The position numbers and the translations under genes are program-made. From Maniola hyperantus (taxonomy: Eukaryota; Arthropoda; Insecta; Lepidoptera; Nymphalidae), in contig NC_048561.1 in the NCBI RefSeq assembly GCF_902806685.2, positions 4,711,157 through 4,775,156 of the forward strand: a stretch of 64,000 bases of DNA. The letters run 5' to 3'. This document shows, in pieces, positions 31,460 through 41,417 of this stretch; positions within the stretch are counted from its first letter, which is position 1, and every line of letters begins with the position of its first letter. The notes under the pieces were generated by a model. The model was not told the DNA's origin, did no database searches, and worked only from the letters and a program-made list of their open reading frames with translations.

Positions 31460-32697
31460 ATGAGCCACATCGAGACCAGGAGCAGGAAGGCCAAGAAGGA
31501 CTCATCCGAGGAAGAATCCGCGCAAACCAACAGTACGGACCTTACCGGCAACACAAAGAGTACGGATAACTCTGACCGAACCGCCAGTACCGACCAAACT
31601 GAAAGCACGGAACAAACAATAACGATGGAACACAATCAAAAGAAACAACCTAGAAGAAAGCCAACTGGTTCACGCACCTCTATGAGCAGACGCGCCGAAC
31701 TAGAAGCCAGCATACAAGCCCAAGAAAAAAAGCTAGAAGCAGCAAAAATCGAGGCCGAGCTAGCCCAAAAAAGACTAGAGCTAACACAACTGGCAGACAG
31801 CTCTGACCAAGAGGAAGACCCAGAGCAGATCGAGAGAGTAAACAACTGGGTCAGCAAAACCCCACCTGCCCCTCGAGAAAATGAAGCCTGAATAGTTAAC
31901 ATTATGAAAGCTTTACAACAACATAAAATAGAAGTCGCACCAAGAAAAGCGCCAACCTACATGAGCGACCTTCCATATTTCGACGGTGATCCCATCAACT
32001 GGATCCCATTCAGCAAACATTTCACCAGTACAGCATCAAACTTCATGGACATAGAAAATATAGCGAGGATAAGAAGAGCCCTCAAAGGACAAGCCAAAGA
32101 AGCAGTCAAGTCACTGTTATATACAAGCTCAACTCCGGACAATATCCTGAAAGAACTAGAAAGGCGATTCGGACCACCAACATACATCATAAAGGGACTA
32201 CTAGCTGAACTACACAAGCTGCCTAAAATGACTGAAGACCTGAGAGGTATAGGAGCCTTCGCCAGCGCAGTTTTAATGCAGTAGACACCATCAAACAACT
32301 GGACCGAACGGAATATCTATATGCCACCGAAATAGCTGACAAAATAATCGACAAAATGAATACGCTGGTCAGATTCAGATGGCAAGAGTTTAGAGCAGAC
32401 AGAAAGAGAGAGCCTACGCTCAGCCTGCTCTCCGAATTTTTAACCAAAATGTCGAACGACTTCGACGAACCTGGCCCAAGCTATTAGAGAACAAAACTGG
32501 AAAACAACAAACGCCCATTCCGAAAAGCGAAAGTCAACGTCGTCCAAATAGAGTGAGTCGGAGCACGTCAGACGACGATTACGACAGCGAATTTGAAGAA
32601 GAAATGAAGATAGTGCTAGCCGCCTGCGCAATCGACGAAGAAAAGTGCCTCTTGTGCGAACAGGCACACGACATAACGAATTTTACAGGACAACATT
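31460..32697 (+). pseudogene. BEL/Pao Gag (frameshifted)
   Basis: ATG 31460 opens an acidic, serine/threonine-rich start and a coiled-coil-like helix (E-A-S-I-Q-A-Q-E-K-K-L-E-A-A). A stop at about 31889-31891 is followed in the same unit by the conserved Gag block of BEL/Pao elements (L-P-Y-F-D-G-D-P-I-N-W-I-P-F, then L-K-E-L-E-R-R-F-G-P-P). The signal changes frame near 32280 (T-I-K-Q-L-D-R-T, L-S-E-F-L) and reaches C-x2-C just before the insert at 32698. Three or more breaks make it non-functional. Confidence 0.78.
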
Positions 32698-33247
32698 AAG
32701 CGACTTATAAATAGATAGCGGATAATTTTATTAGAGATTGTAGTTCGAGGGATTAGTTATATAGATAGGTAGAAAGATAAATAGATAGTTAAGTAGTTAG
32801 ATAGAAAGACATAATAGATATAAATGTAAAATATTCAATAGAATAGATTAAATAGATAGAGATCTGATTCGTTAAAGCCTAGATATATGTATTGGGTTGA
32901 AATTGCTTTACCTACTACCAAAAGAGCACCAGCAAGTAACTCGGCATGTGTCAATATAAAATAGGCACGGGATGTTCGCGCTCCCGATCGGCCCGTGATA
33001 TCACTGGGGGCCATGCCTGAAAATCAGCGCTGCAGTCGACCGACTGTAGCAATAAGCTGAGGCAGCGCCCCGTTCGGCCAAGATAGACTCTAAGCTAGTT
33101 TTAAGAAGTGGGTGCCTGGGTCTTGGGGAACCAGGGAGCATGGACACTGGTCGGCTCCTTGGTTCCCCAGGGACTACGGCACCCTACCTGTTTCTACCTA
33201 TTTGTAAATTTGGCTGAATAAAAGGTTTTTATTATTATTATTATTAA
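32698..33247 (+). repeat. LINE 3' tail inserted in BEL/Pao, (TTA)n end
   Basis: BEL/Pao coding is cut between 32697 and 33248. The insert has GATA-rich simple repeats (32705-32870), a G+C-rich middle and an AATAAA-type signal before a TTATTATTATTA tail (33227-33246), like the 3' end of a 5'-truncated CR1-type LINE. Confidence 0.6.
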
Positions 33248-33765
33248 ATGTACCACCTTTCTGAAAGAACCCGTGAAAGATAGATGGGAAACGGTGAAAC
33301 GATTAAAGATGTGTTTTAGATGCTTAAAAACAAACCACAGGCATCTATCATGCAAGGTGAAACAATGCGCAAAGGAAGGCTGCGGCCGGAAGCACCACGA
33401 GCTTCTTCACCAGGACAGGAAACTGGAAACAAATAAAATTGTATCAGTTAACCACATAGGCACATCACGAGCCTTTCTCAAGATCGTACCAGTAGAACTA
33501 CACGGACCTACAGGGTCGACGCGAGTGACAGCCCTACTCGACGAAGGGTCCACAGTCACCCTACTGCTAGAGGAAGTCGCCTCACAAATAGGCGCCACAG
33601 GCCCCAAAGGAAGCCTACAAATCGAAGGCATTAGTGACCACCAGATAAGGACTGAACAATCTTCGCAATGCAAATTAAGAATAAGAGGCTTATTCTCAAG
33701 GAATTATGAAAACCTACAAGCCCACACCATTAACCAACTAAATCTGCGACCTCAATCTGTAACGA
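33248..33765 (+). pseudogene. BEL/Pao zinc knuckle and aspartic protease, truncated
   Basis: The frame continues Gag-Pol: K-E-P-V-K-D-R-W-E-T-V-K, knuckles C-F-R-C-L-K-T-N-H and C-G-R-K-H-H, then the protease motif A-L-L-D-E-G-S-T-V-T-L-L. In this family the residue after D is often S or T; here it is E followed by G-S. It fuses in frame by chance to Jockey family A RT at 33766. Confidence 0.75.
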
Positions 33766-34831
33766 AGACCTTTTTGGAAGACAGACGTTTTCAAGTGCCG
33801 ATTGAAGACGCTCTGTCCACGGAACGACCCATCCGAGCCGGTGTGCCTCAGGGAAGCTGCCTGTCGCCCGTCTGCTACGCCTGGTACACGGACGACATCC
33901 CAGTGGCCAGCGACGCTTTGCTGGCGCTATACGCCGACGACGCTGCATTCATTACCACCTCGATCAAAGGCCCGCACGCAGCGAGCACTGGACGCGCTTC
34001 CCACCTGGCTGAAGGACTGGAGACTGAAGGTCAACGTGGCAAAAACTCAGGCGGTATCCATCGGGCGGACAGCTCCGCCGCCGCGGGTATCGCTTCTGGG
34101 GGAGTCCATCGAGTGGTCAACAACGGCCAAATACCTGGGCGTGACCATCGATAGGAAACTTAGAATGCGCCCCCACGTGAAGAATGCACGTGGCTCTTCT
34201 GCGCCCCGTGCTGGCATCCCATTTGCATCTCCGTACGAGGCTGTGCGTCTACAAGACGTACGTTCGCACGCGACTCACTTATGCGGCCCCAGCTTGGTAC
34301 GCCAGTCGCTGCGGGTGCTACAGTCGCTCGCGCTTCGCACCATCGCCGGAGCTCCACGCTACGTACGGAACGCGGTCATCTCCAGGGACCTGCGCATGGA
34401 GAGCCTCGACGACCACATTCGCCGCCTGAGCTCCTCCATGTTCGCGCGCGCGGATGGAGCGCGAGCCCAGCACTTGCAGGGCATCGCGCCATACCATCGG
34501 CGCCCACCGGACATGAGAGGCCTGCCACGTGACCTTGCCACCTGATCGACCCATCACTTCCTCGCCGCTGGCTGACGGGCGCCCGCCGGGCTACATCTGG
34601 CGGGCTCGACCTCGCTGAGCGGCGGGTGGAAAGCCCACGGACACCACGTCGCGCTGCAGTAGCCGATCGCCCGCGATCACACGCGGGCTCGATCGAACCG
34701 CAGCACGCCCACCGGATTGACTCCACTGACCAGTGGTCATACCCCGTGACCCGCCTGTAGTTGCAGGCGGCGTTGCTACCACTGAAGGGGGCCATCGCCC
34801 CGAACAGTTACGCGTGGACGACTAGACTGTA
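33766..34831 (+). mobile_element. Jockey family A copy 2, 5'-truncated, with RT relic and 3' UTR
   Basis: The RT part starts at T-F-L-E-D-R-R-F-Q-V and carries G-V-P-Q-G-S-C-L-S-P and L-Y-A-D-D-A-A-F. A deletion near 33985 shifts frame. The tail (A-P-R-Y-V-R-N-A-V-I, H-L-Q-G-I-A-P-Y-H) and the 3' untranslated region with a 'cccgcctgtagttgcaggcgg' hairpin (about 34749-34772) follow. It abuts the 5' end of another family A copy at 34832. Confidence 0.8.
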
Positions 34832-35420
34832 CACCCCGCAGACCGGCCCGTCTGCGCACGGTTTGCGCACCAGCGTTCGGAGCCCGCGTTAGTTTTTCGG
34901 ACATAATTGCGACTGCCTGTCCGAAACCCTTGAGTCCAGCGTGAGGCGATCGGAACCACACGATCATACTCGCCCGGTCTGCCACAAGCGGCAAGCCCCG
35001 GGAGCTGGGCCGGCGGGTTGGCGTGCCGACGTCTCGCGCTCGGGCCACGATCAGGCAGGACCGCCACGAGCCCGCGTAACCGCGTAAAGACGTCCGAGCG
35101 ACTGCCATCTCGGCACGTCGCTCGTCCGAGATGCCGCCGCCGCCCTTGCCGCAGCGCCGCGCGACGCGACCGCGCCCGATCCGCAGGAAGGTGTTCGTCC
35201 GGTCGACGAACGCCCTGGACGCCAGTATAGCGTCCGGCCAGGTGGCGCTCGCTGCCCGCGCAGCGCCAATACCCGAGGCGGGCCCAGCTACGAGCGCCGG
35301 CGAAGAGTCCTTCGCCGTGAGCCCGCTCGCGCTCTCGCCTGCGCCATCAACGGCGGCCGTCAACTGGCCGTCGACACGGCCGTGGACGTCGATGTGGCAG
35401 GAGCGGTGGTCTGCGGAGAT
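34832..35420 (+). mobile_element. Jockey family A copy 3, 5' end (3'-truncated)
   Basis: The leader matches 13050-13456 in order (ccacaagcggcaagcccc, then atgccgccgccg). It lies directly after the 3' end of copy 2 in the same orientation with no intervening unique DNA. The copy is cut at about 35420. Confidence 0.75.
35131..35420 (+). pseudogene. ORF1 N-terminus of Jockey family A copy 3
   Basis: ATG 35131 opens a basic start (P-L-P-Q-R-R-A-T-R-P-R-P-I-R-R-K-V-F) and L-D-A-S-I-A-S-G-Q. The reading continues past 35420 only by chance into unrelated fragments. This is the only copy in the window with an unshifted ORF1 start. Confidence 0.6.
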
Positions 35421-35560
35421 TTGGGGTGACGAATTGCGACGCTTTTTCCCAGACGTATCCGGCAGGCTCGGGGTTACCTGGGTCGCGCCGGACTACGAGA
35501 CCTCACAGATCCTCATTGGACACGGCTGTTTCCGGGCCAGTAAACCAGGCTGTAGTAAAC
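35421..35560 (+). pseudogene. C-terminal scrap of an R1-like LINE
   Basis: The encoded L-I-G-H-G-C-F-R-A-S preceded by Y-E-T-S-Q-I resembles the T-G-H-G-C-F motif near the C-terminus of R1-clade ORF2 proteins. It is short and truncated on both sides; the assignment is tentative. Confidence 0.4.
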
Positions 35561-35599
35561 CATTTAAGAAAAATAGCCGAAACTGCAAAATAAAATACC

Positions 35600-35975
35600 T
35601 GCATTGTAATGTTTTATGTAGTGGCCTTAAAGCCTTTTCTCTGGTAGAAGGTTTTGAAGACTATGGTCATAATGATCGAAATGACAAAGTGGCTGATAAG
35701 GCTTAAGTGTTCATGGTGCAAGGGCTTTTCAAAAAATTTAAGCCTCTTGCATTTTATTTTATGAAAGGGACAGTGTCTTCCCAAAAACTATCGGGGATCA
35801 TTAAACAAAGTGTAAAAGCGAGTGAAGAGAAAGGTTTTCGAGTCATATGTACTGTTTGTGACCAAGGCCCAACAAATATTGGGGCATTAAAAATATCAAC
35901 TGGTGAAAAAATATTTCTATGCGAGCGAAACAAATAAAACTTTCACTTTATATGATACACCACATCTAATTTTAA
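35600..35975 (+). pseudogene. P-element-like transposase, central part
   Basis: The frame encodes V-E-G-F-E-D-Y-G, V-A-D-K-A then (after a TAA at 35704-35706) V-F-M-V-Q-G-L-F-K-K-F, L-A-F-Y-F and V-C-D-Q-G-P-T-N, the conserved RNase-H-like core of P-element and THAP9-type transposases. A one-base shift near 35930 leads to L-Y-D-T-P-H-L-I, the motif that follows in the family, and then the homology ends. The C-terminal part of such a protein appears at 42384-42668. Confidence 0.75.
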
Positions 35976-36018
35976 TCTATTAGAAATAATTGTTTGAATG
36001 CTTCCCTAATCTTTTGTC

Positions 36019-36408
36019 ATGAGAAATTTTGACAAGAGGATTGAAGGGGCAGGTTATCGCATTGCAGATCACGCAGGGACGACAGGCACATTAAGATTAA
36101 GACATTTAGATGTTTATACTATAGTGGTTACCGGTCAGCAAGAAATAAGGACATCCCAAATTGCATCGACAGTCCAAATTCTTGCCGCTTGTGGATCTAC
36201 AACGGTTACCATTTCAACAACACTGTATAACTTTTCAAGTACGATAACCGCCACACCATCAACTACAGCGCTAGCTTCAACACCAGTGCATCAATCAGGA
36301 TCTCAAGCAACAGTTTCAGGAACAAGTCAAGTAAGGCAACAAGCTATAAAAAGATATGGCACCATTAAAAAATATTTAGTTGATTTAAAAAGAAAGATAA
36401 GACAGTGA
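36019..36408 (+). CDS. Hypothetical Ser/Thr-rich ORF, 129 codons
   Basis: ATG-initiated frame with a low-complexity serine/threonine middle and a basic C-terminus (I-K-R-Y-G-T-I-K-K-Y-L-V-D-L-K-R-K-I). No domain is recognised. It could belong to the P-like element or to an inserted gene; it may not be coding. Confidence 0.3.
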   Translation: MRNFDKRIEGAGYRIADHAGTTGTLRLRHLDVYTIVVTGQQEIRTSQIASTVQILAACGSTTVTISTTLYNFSSTITATPSTTALASTPVHQSGSQATVSGTSQVRQQAIKRYGTIKKYLVDLKRKIRQ

Positions 36409-36952
36409 TCTTAGATCTAGATTTATTTATTGATAGCTGTTATCACCCATTTACACTAGAAGAAAGACCTTTCAAAAAATTATTCGCTGGATTTCGGGCT
36501 ATTTACCTCCATCTAGCCGCCTCTCAAGCCCTTTTACGCGCAGCGGCGGTTAATGGTGGACTTTGTGAAACTTAATAGAGGAGTCCTTACGGGGCAGTTT
36601 GCTGGGCCTGATGCAGCCAGGCAAAAGTCAAAAGTTTTGGCGCAAATGGCCAACATATAGTACGGGGTGTGGCGCTGTAAAAACCCCAGAAAAATGGCTA
36701 AGAGTAATTAATACTTCTGCTTTATTTGTAGGTTTGATAGCTTAATTATAAGTGACAACACCAAGTTCATAGTTAAAATATCTAGAACCTGAGAGTGTTT
36801 TTAATAATATAAATATCAAACCAAATGAAGTCAGATGAAAATTATTCTGTTTGTCATTACAAGGAGCTTATTAATATACCAAAGGAAACAGACTTCAAAC
36901 AAAATTGAATTAATGAAAGTGCTTCAAGCTCAACAAGCCGTGTAACATAATA
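36409..36952. other. Stretch without a recognised gene
   Basis: A short open piece near 36470-36570 (L-F-A-G-F-R-A-I-Y-L-H-L-A) is interrupted by stops. No repeat is identified. Confidence 0.4.
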
Positions 36953-37594
36953 ATGGACTCGAATGTAATAATATTAATATTATGTACTAAAGATATATAC
37001 AACAAATTTGAGAGAGAAGAAATTGTTCAGGTCTTATATTCTTTAGTCGAAAACGGAAAAAAGGAGATACCTAAGTGTAAGTATCCAGATGTCGCATCAA
37101 ACGATGGATTCATATTTGCACACATAACTAACACGTGTTATTTACGTAAACCTGATGGAGAGCAAATAAAAGTTGATAGATATATTAACATGGAACCTTG
37201 TGATTTTAACGGAATCATAACAAGCAAATGTCTTAGAGCTTTCCAGTATCATGAGAATGATCTAGTATCTGGCACCCCAATCTACAACAACTTGGGTCGG
37301 CTCTGTAGTATTATAACGGGATCTAACGGCAAAGGATTGTTTGCTGTAAGTAACAAAAGTTGGAAAGCACAAGCTGGTTGCCAGTGGGTGACTAAATACC
37401 ATTCAGACACCCTTGAAACCGAGAGAAGTTTGTATTACACATTTGCAGACAAAGGAGATTGCCCGAAACCGGGCCCCCTTTTTGGCGTCGTGTCAAAACT
37501 TAAATTAATTTTAAAAAAAAGTGTTATTTTTTTACGATTATATGTTTTATTACGACTTTTTCTTCACCCTATCATTGAAAAATGTAATAAATAA
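36953..37594 (+). CDS. GTPI-motif protein 1, 213 residues, unknown function
   Basis: An uninterrupted ATG frame with an AATAAA-like signal overlapping its end. It is paralogous to the ORF at 39356-39955: both start with a hydrophobic strand ending in Cys (I-I-L-I-L-C here) and share H-E-x2-L-x2-G-T-P-I-Y/F, then C-S-I/V-I-T. Here the motif reads H-E-N-D-L-V-S-G-T-P with S106-G-T-P109. A G-x-S/C-G-x-P-type turn followed by a beta strand recalls chymotrypsin-fold proteins, including the poxin/P26 cGAMP nucleases found in some insect viruses and in some Lepidoptera. That link is inference from one motif. The C-terminus is hydrophobic (V-I-F-L-R-L-Y-V-L-L-R-L-F-L). AT-rich codon use is unlike the nearby LINEs. 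Confidence 0.5.
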   Translation: MDSNVIILILCTKDIYNKFEREEIVQVLYSLVENGKKEIPKCKYPDVASNDGFIFAHITNTCYLRKPDGEQIKVDRYINMEPCDFNGIITSKCLRAFQYHENDLVSGTPIYNNLGRLCSIITGSNGKGLFAVSNKSWKAQAGCQWVTKYHSDTLETERSLYYTFADKGDCPKPGPLFGVVSKLKLILKKSVIFLRLYVLLRLFLHPIIEKCNK

Positions 37595-38184
37595 TTATTC
37601 AACTGAATTGACGTACATCCGCCCACCATACCTAGGGATGCCCTATATATACATTTACTCTCGATACTTTGGTATCGATACCGATCACTTTTAGAATCGA
37701 ATCATTCTTTCGATACTTACTCGGTATCGGAAGAAAAATACTTGTGTAGAATCGATTTGGTGCGCACAGTGATTAATATATTATGAACCCATATTTAACT
37801 TATTTTAATGCTTGACCAGACGTTTCTAAAGTTACCCGTCGCCACTGTGGTCTGTATTGGCTAACTAGGTCTAGTGAATGCGTCATACTCATGGGTAACT
37901 ATGGTGTGTGGCTGTTTATTTTAACTTCCATATTTCAGGATTCGACATAATTGACAAATAAAGTAACATCATTTGTATCGTGATAAGTACGTATTGAAAA
38001 CCCGTTTAAACATTATATTATGTCGTTATACAACAATATAAGTATATTAACATTTTTGTCTAAGTAGGTAGAGTAAAATCCTGAAATCTAGTTTATTATT
38101 TTTTCCTAACATACTATTGTAATAGGTGTGTCTAACTTTACTAAATATAATAAGATCTATAACTATTATGACTGCGTGCTCGAT
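37595..38184. other. Intergenic; short ATCGATAC-rich patch
   Basis: 37660-37760 repeats the word ATCGATAC or close forms, including a 12-base palindrome (37671-37682). No gene is seen. Confidence 0.4.
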
Positions 38185-38462
38185 AGCGGTAGAATGACGG
38201 CTACTATGTCGCGATCGCAATCACCCCGGATTGGTTGAATTTATAATATTCTTGTGGCAACAATGCATTGTAGCCAATAGTGAGCGAGTATCAACCAACC
38301 AGAAGTGCAATCGAGGCTCCATTGCGGTACAATGACAGCTATAATGTTGCGATCGCAATTGCCTCTGATTGGTCCATGCTCGCTAACTATTGGCTACAAT
38401 GTATTATTGCAACAAGAATGCCATAAATTCCACCAATCACAACGATTGCGATAGTAATGATG
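38185..38462. repeat. Long imperfect inverted repeat with internal direct repeat (MITE-like)
   Basis: About 85 bp at 38203-38290 reappears inverted at 38375-38460 (gcgatcgcaat ... ttgtagccaatag, and its complement). In addition 38185-38237 recurs directly at 38322-38374 (gcggtagaatgacggctac versus gcggtacaatgacagctat). A clear target duplication was not found. Confidence 0.7.
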
Positions 38463-39027
38463 CAGGTTTTACGAAATCGACCTAATGATCTATAACTATG
38501 ATGAGCAAAATGACTATTTTGAAACGGATTTAGATCCATTTATAAATCATACTCACGAGAAATCAAAAGAGATTGCAAAAATAACTAGGTATGTATATTT
38601 AAAATGTTGTTCTTACTTAAAATAAGATTATACTACTTCAATATGCATCAATCATATTAATATAATAAAAGTATATTTGCCTAATAAATATCTCAAACCA
38701 AAAAGCCTTTAAAACCTGTATTAAATCGATTTCAATAATCGATTGACAAAATAATTATACCTAGCAACACCATGCTTAGTGTCAAATCTGTCAAATCCAG
38801 CCGGTTGTCCTTTGTTGATAATCCGTAATTGTTTTGGTTTTGCGTTGAGTTGAATTATTAAATTCCTCCGTAATAACTTCTGTTACGTTACGATTTGCTA
38901 TCGAATGGAGCATTTACGTTCCATAAGTGAGAGATATCGGACTCTGGTTTTAATTTTAGTGAGCGACTGGACTCTTATTTTAGTTTTTAGTGAGCGATTG
39001 GACTCTCGTTTTAGTCATTTAAGTGAG
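38463..39027. other. AT-rich stretch without recognised genes
   Basis: A phrase 'agtgagcgactggactctt' repeats at about 38960 and 38990. Nothing else is identified. Confidence 0.4.
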
Positions 39028-39085
39028 CATCGAATCGTGATCGAACTCCCGACCTCCGATTAGAAGGCGGCCGTCCTAACCAAGG
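39028..39085 (-). repeat. tRNA-derived SINE head fragment
   Basis: Minus strand reads ggttaggacggccgccttctaatcgg and then ggtcgggagttcgatcacg, where the last part matches the pol III B box. This head is familiar from insect tRNA-derived SINEs. The body is missing. Confidence 0.55.
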
Positions 39086-39355
39086 TTTATTCCCATTGTC
39101 ATCCTCATATTTTTACACTAAGATATCCACAATTACAGTTTAGAATCGTAAACATCCATTTATTTTGAAGAAGTATTAATTAAATATAACCTCAATATCA
39201 GCAACATAAAAAATAAGATTTCTTTATAACCTGGGTGAATAAATGGAAATAGTTTGCAGAATATGAAAAGGTGATTATTTGTCTACAAAATAAAATTAAA
39301 ACCACAGTGACAACAATTATATTGGGGGGGCCCAAAGCTCCTAAGAAAATGGGCA

Positions 39356-39955
39356 ATGTCCTTTGTTGAAATGAATAATCAATTAGTGGTTGAAGGTGAT
39401 AACGATAGTATAATTGTTATACATTGTAATCAAGAGTTGGCTAAAAATTTGTCAGCAACACACCATCATTATATAGATGTTTTAGCAAAGAAGTTGTTTT
39501 ACTGGCCTTCTAATCCTAAATTTGTAGTTGTCAATGGTAAGAGATGTGAAGTAGATTATCAAAATGAACTAGTAAGCTACTCACACCATGGCTCAATGTT
39601 CCAGTCCGGCAAGTTACCTACATTTATTCATGAAAGCAATCTCAAATGTGGGACGCCAATTTTTTACGAAAATTCACAATACATATGTTCAGTTATTACC
39701 AAAAGTGATGATTTAGGACGATATGTACTAACAAAATTTGGCGAGAACTTGACCTTACAACTGCAATTTAACAAGGTTGAACTTAAGGATTCCAGATCAA
39801 TGTATACTTACGGAAGCCAAGAATTTAGTACTAAACAAGATTTAGTAAATTATGTTAACAATCCTATTGATAAAGGCAACATATTAACTATCTGGAATAA
39901 AAATAATCAAACTTTTATAAATAATGAATCGAATGGGTTAGAGTTATGTAAATAA
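39356..39955 (+). CDS. GTPI-motif protein 2, 199 residues, unknown function
   Basis: Uninterrupted ATG frame, paralogous to 36953-37594. Landmarks are a hydrophobic strand ending in Cys (I-I-V-I-H-C), a His-rich turn (A-T-H-H-H-Y), H-E-S-N-L-K-C-G-T-P-I-F with C98-G-T-P101, and C-S-V-I-T. Having Cys where the paralogue has Ser at the same place is what one sees between Cys- and Ser-type members of the chymotrypsin fold, but no full catalytic triad could be assigned. Family membership (poxin/P26-like or protease-like) is inference. Divergence between the two copies is large, so the pair is old or diversified. After its stop another frame stays open (39942-40130). Confidence 0.5.
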   Translation: MSFVEMNNQLVVEGDNDSIIVIHCNQELAKNLSATHHHYIDVLAKKLFYWPSNPKFVVVNGKRCEVDYQNELVSYSHHGSMFQSGKLPTFIHESNLKCGTPIFYENSQYICSVITKSDDLGRYVLTKFGENLTLQLQFNKVELKDSRSMYTYGSQEFSTKQDLVNYVNNPIDKGNILTIWNKNNQTFINNESNGLELCK

Positions 39956-40130
39956 ACAAAAGAATGTTAGAGTCGATGAGCCTATACCCGAAGAGCAGGT
40001 GGTTGTTCTTAAGGGAAAAATTAGAAGGGCCATAAAAAAGTTGGAAGGAAAAAGATTATTTCAAGAATGTATTAGTAAAGTTGTTACGGTAAATGAAATT
40101 AAAAATGTTGAGCGCAGAATTAATTATTGA
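39942..40130 (+). CDS. Possible continuation frame after GTPI protein 2, ~62 codons
   Basis: Overlaps the end of the previous ORF in another frame and lacks its own ATG. The sequence is charged and helix-prone (L-K-G-K-I-R-R-A-I-K-K-L-E-G-K-R). It may be the original C-terminus displaced by a one-base indel, a frameshift product or chance. Confidence 0.3.
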   Translation, partial: SYVNKQKNVRVDEPIPEEQVVVLKGKIRRAIKKLEGKRLFQECISKVVTVNEIKNVERRINY

Positions 40131-41189
40131 TACGTGTTTAATACTTGGTTCTTCAAATAGTGTTTCAGAAGAGGCGCGAGTTGACCACTTTGAGCGTTAT
40201 AACGAATCTATAAAACTCTTACGCTTATCGTAAAAATTTAATTAAAAGCTAGGTAAAAATCAGCTGAGGCTGGTCAGTGACCTCTCAGCGATCGGGTCAA
40301 GTGACGCCAGCTGCGGTCAGCTGGTGGCCAGGTCATCGACCTCCAGCTGTGATCAGCTGGACTACCACAAGGGTGAGTGAACCGAGTCAGCCGGTGCCTG
40401 TTCGTGCCGTAGGGTCGTTAACCTTCCATAGCAGGCAACAGCTGATACCTACCTCGTCATTCCCTCGACGAAATAACCCCCCAACAGCAACAACCTCACA
40501 GCTGAGCCGTGGTCCTTACCACCTCTTTTGAAATCGGCACAGTTTTACGGTGGATCGACACAGGACCCCGAGTAGTGGCTCGGCGGAGGGTCGGGAGGGG
40601 GGACCTTCTGATTCCGGGCCGGGGCAAGCTTGCCAGCGCAAGACAAGCGAGTAATCGGGTTTTGTACGGAATGCGTCACTGCGACCGTGTAGTATAAAAG
40701 GCAAGTCCGCAGTATTTTAACTCAGAAGGGTCTTCCGCGACTCCATCCGTGGGAACGTCTTTCGGGTAGAATAGCACATATAATATATTATAGATGATTT
40801 GTAGACCATGTGTGGACCATGGTAATATATAAATTCCTATGAAATGTCGTGGCAATTTGTATATTGCTACGTTTTTAAAAGGTAATCACGAGCAATGAAA
40901 TTAACTATATGTAGGATATATTATAGTGTTTGATATTCTAATTTTAGTGTATAGTCAATTAGTAATTTGTATATTACTTCGAGAAATGTAATTACGAGCA
41001 ATGGGGGAGAAGAAAAAAAAACAAAAAAAAACCCCCGCCGCCTCGTAGTAGGTTAGGTAGTTTTAAGTTGATAGTACTGTTTATTATCCTCTAGTAGAAT
41101 AAGTATAACCATAGTTATAAGTAGGTAGTTTTTAGCAGTATAAATTTTTTATAGTATGTAATGTATGTATTCAGTATGTTAATACATAT
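40131..41189. promoter_or_regulatory. LTR- or promoter-like region with TATA box
   Basis: A TATA box (TATAAAAG, 40693-40700) lies in a G+C-rich context followed by a T-C-A-G-A-A-G initiator-like stretch about 30 bp on, as in LTR promoters. At 40852 and 40969 a 40-base phrase (aatttgtatatt ... acgagcaatg) is repeated. Parts of 40300-40520 resemble 41440-41600 (caacagcaacaac, cttaccacct). No matching second LTR was found. Confidence 0.3.
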
Positions 41190-41417
41190 TTGGGTGCGTC
41201 TCAGCGCGCGACTTGCTAGGTTGAATGAGAATTAATAGATGTAGCTCTGCAGTTGCACGGATGTTGCACAATAAACAGCAACAGGCAAAAATGGGCCGCT
41301 GGTGGTTTTAGTGGATAGTTCGGGGTATCCTGAGAGTCCCACATACCCTACCTGGACGTGCTCCCTCGAGGGAGCACGTAAGGGCATTTCCACCAGCGGG
41401 ATATTAAGAAAAAAAAA
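41190..41417 (+). repeat. LINE 3' UTR tail with strong hairpins and poly(A)
   Basis: An inverted repeat of 10 perfect bases (41296-41305 and 41390-41399) encloses a perfect 24-base palindrome (41356-41379). A poly(A)-like run (41409-41417) follows. This fits the 3' end of a 5'-truncated LINE. Confidence 0.5.

Larger units (their letters stand above)
31147..33765 (+). mobile_element. BEL/Pao LTR retrotransposon fragment (leader, gag, protease start)
   Basis: Starts with a leader of about 310 bp, then Gag and the beginning of Pol with a zinc knuckle and aspartic protease. It ends at 33765 at a junction with Jockey family A. A LINE tail is inserted at 32698-33247. No LTR could be recognised at either end, so this is an internal fragment. 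Confidence 0.75.

Noticed and set aside
32705..32870. Possible CRISPR-like or satellite array (GATA-type repeats)
   Set aside because: It is a degenerate GATA-rich simple repeat inside a LINE tail, with no spacers and no regular unit.
33273..34154. Novel protease-reverse transcriptase fusion
   Set aside because: The continuous frame joins a BEL/Pao protease to a Jockey RT across an element junction at 33766; both parts are truncated and the fusion is accidental.
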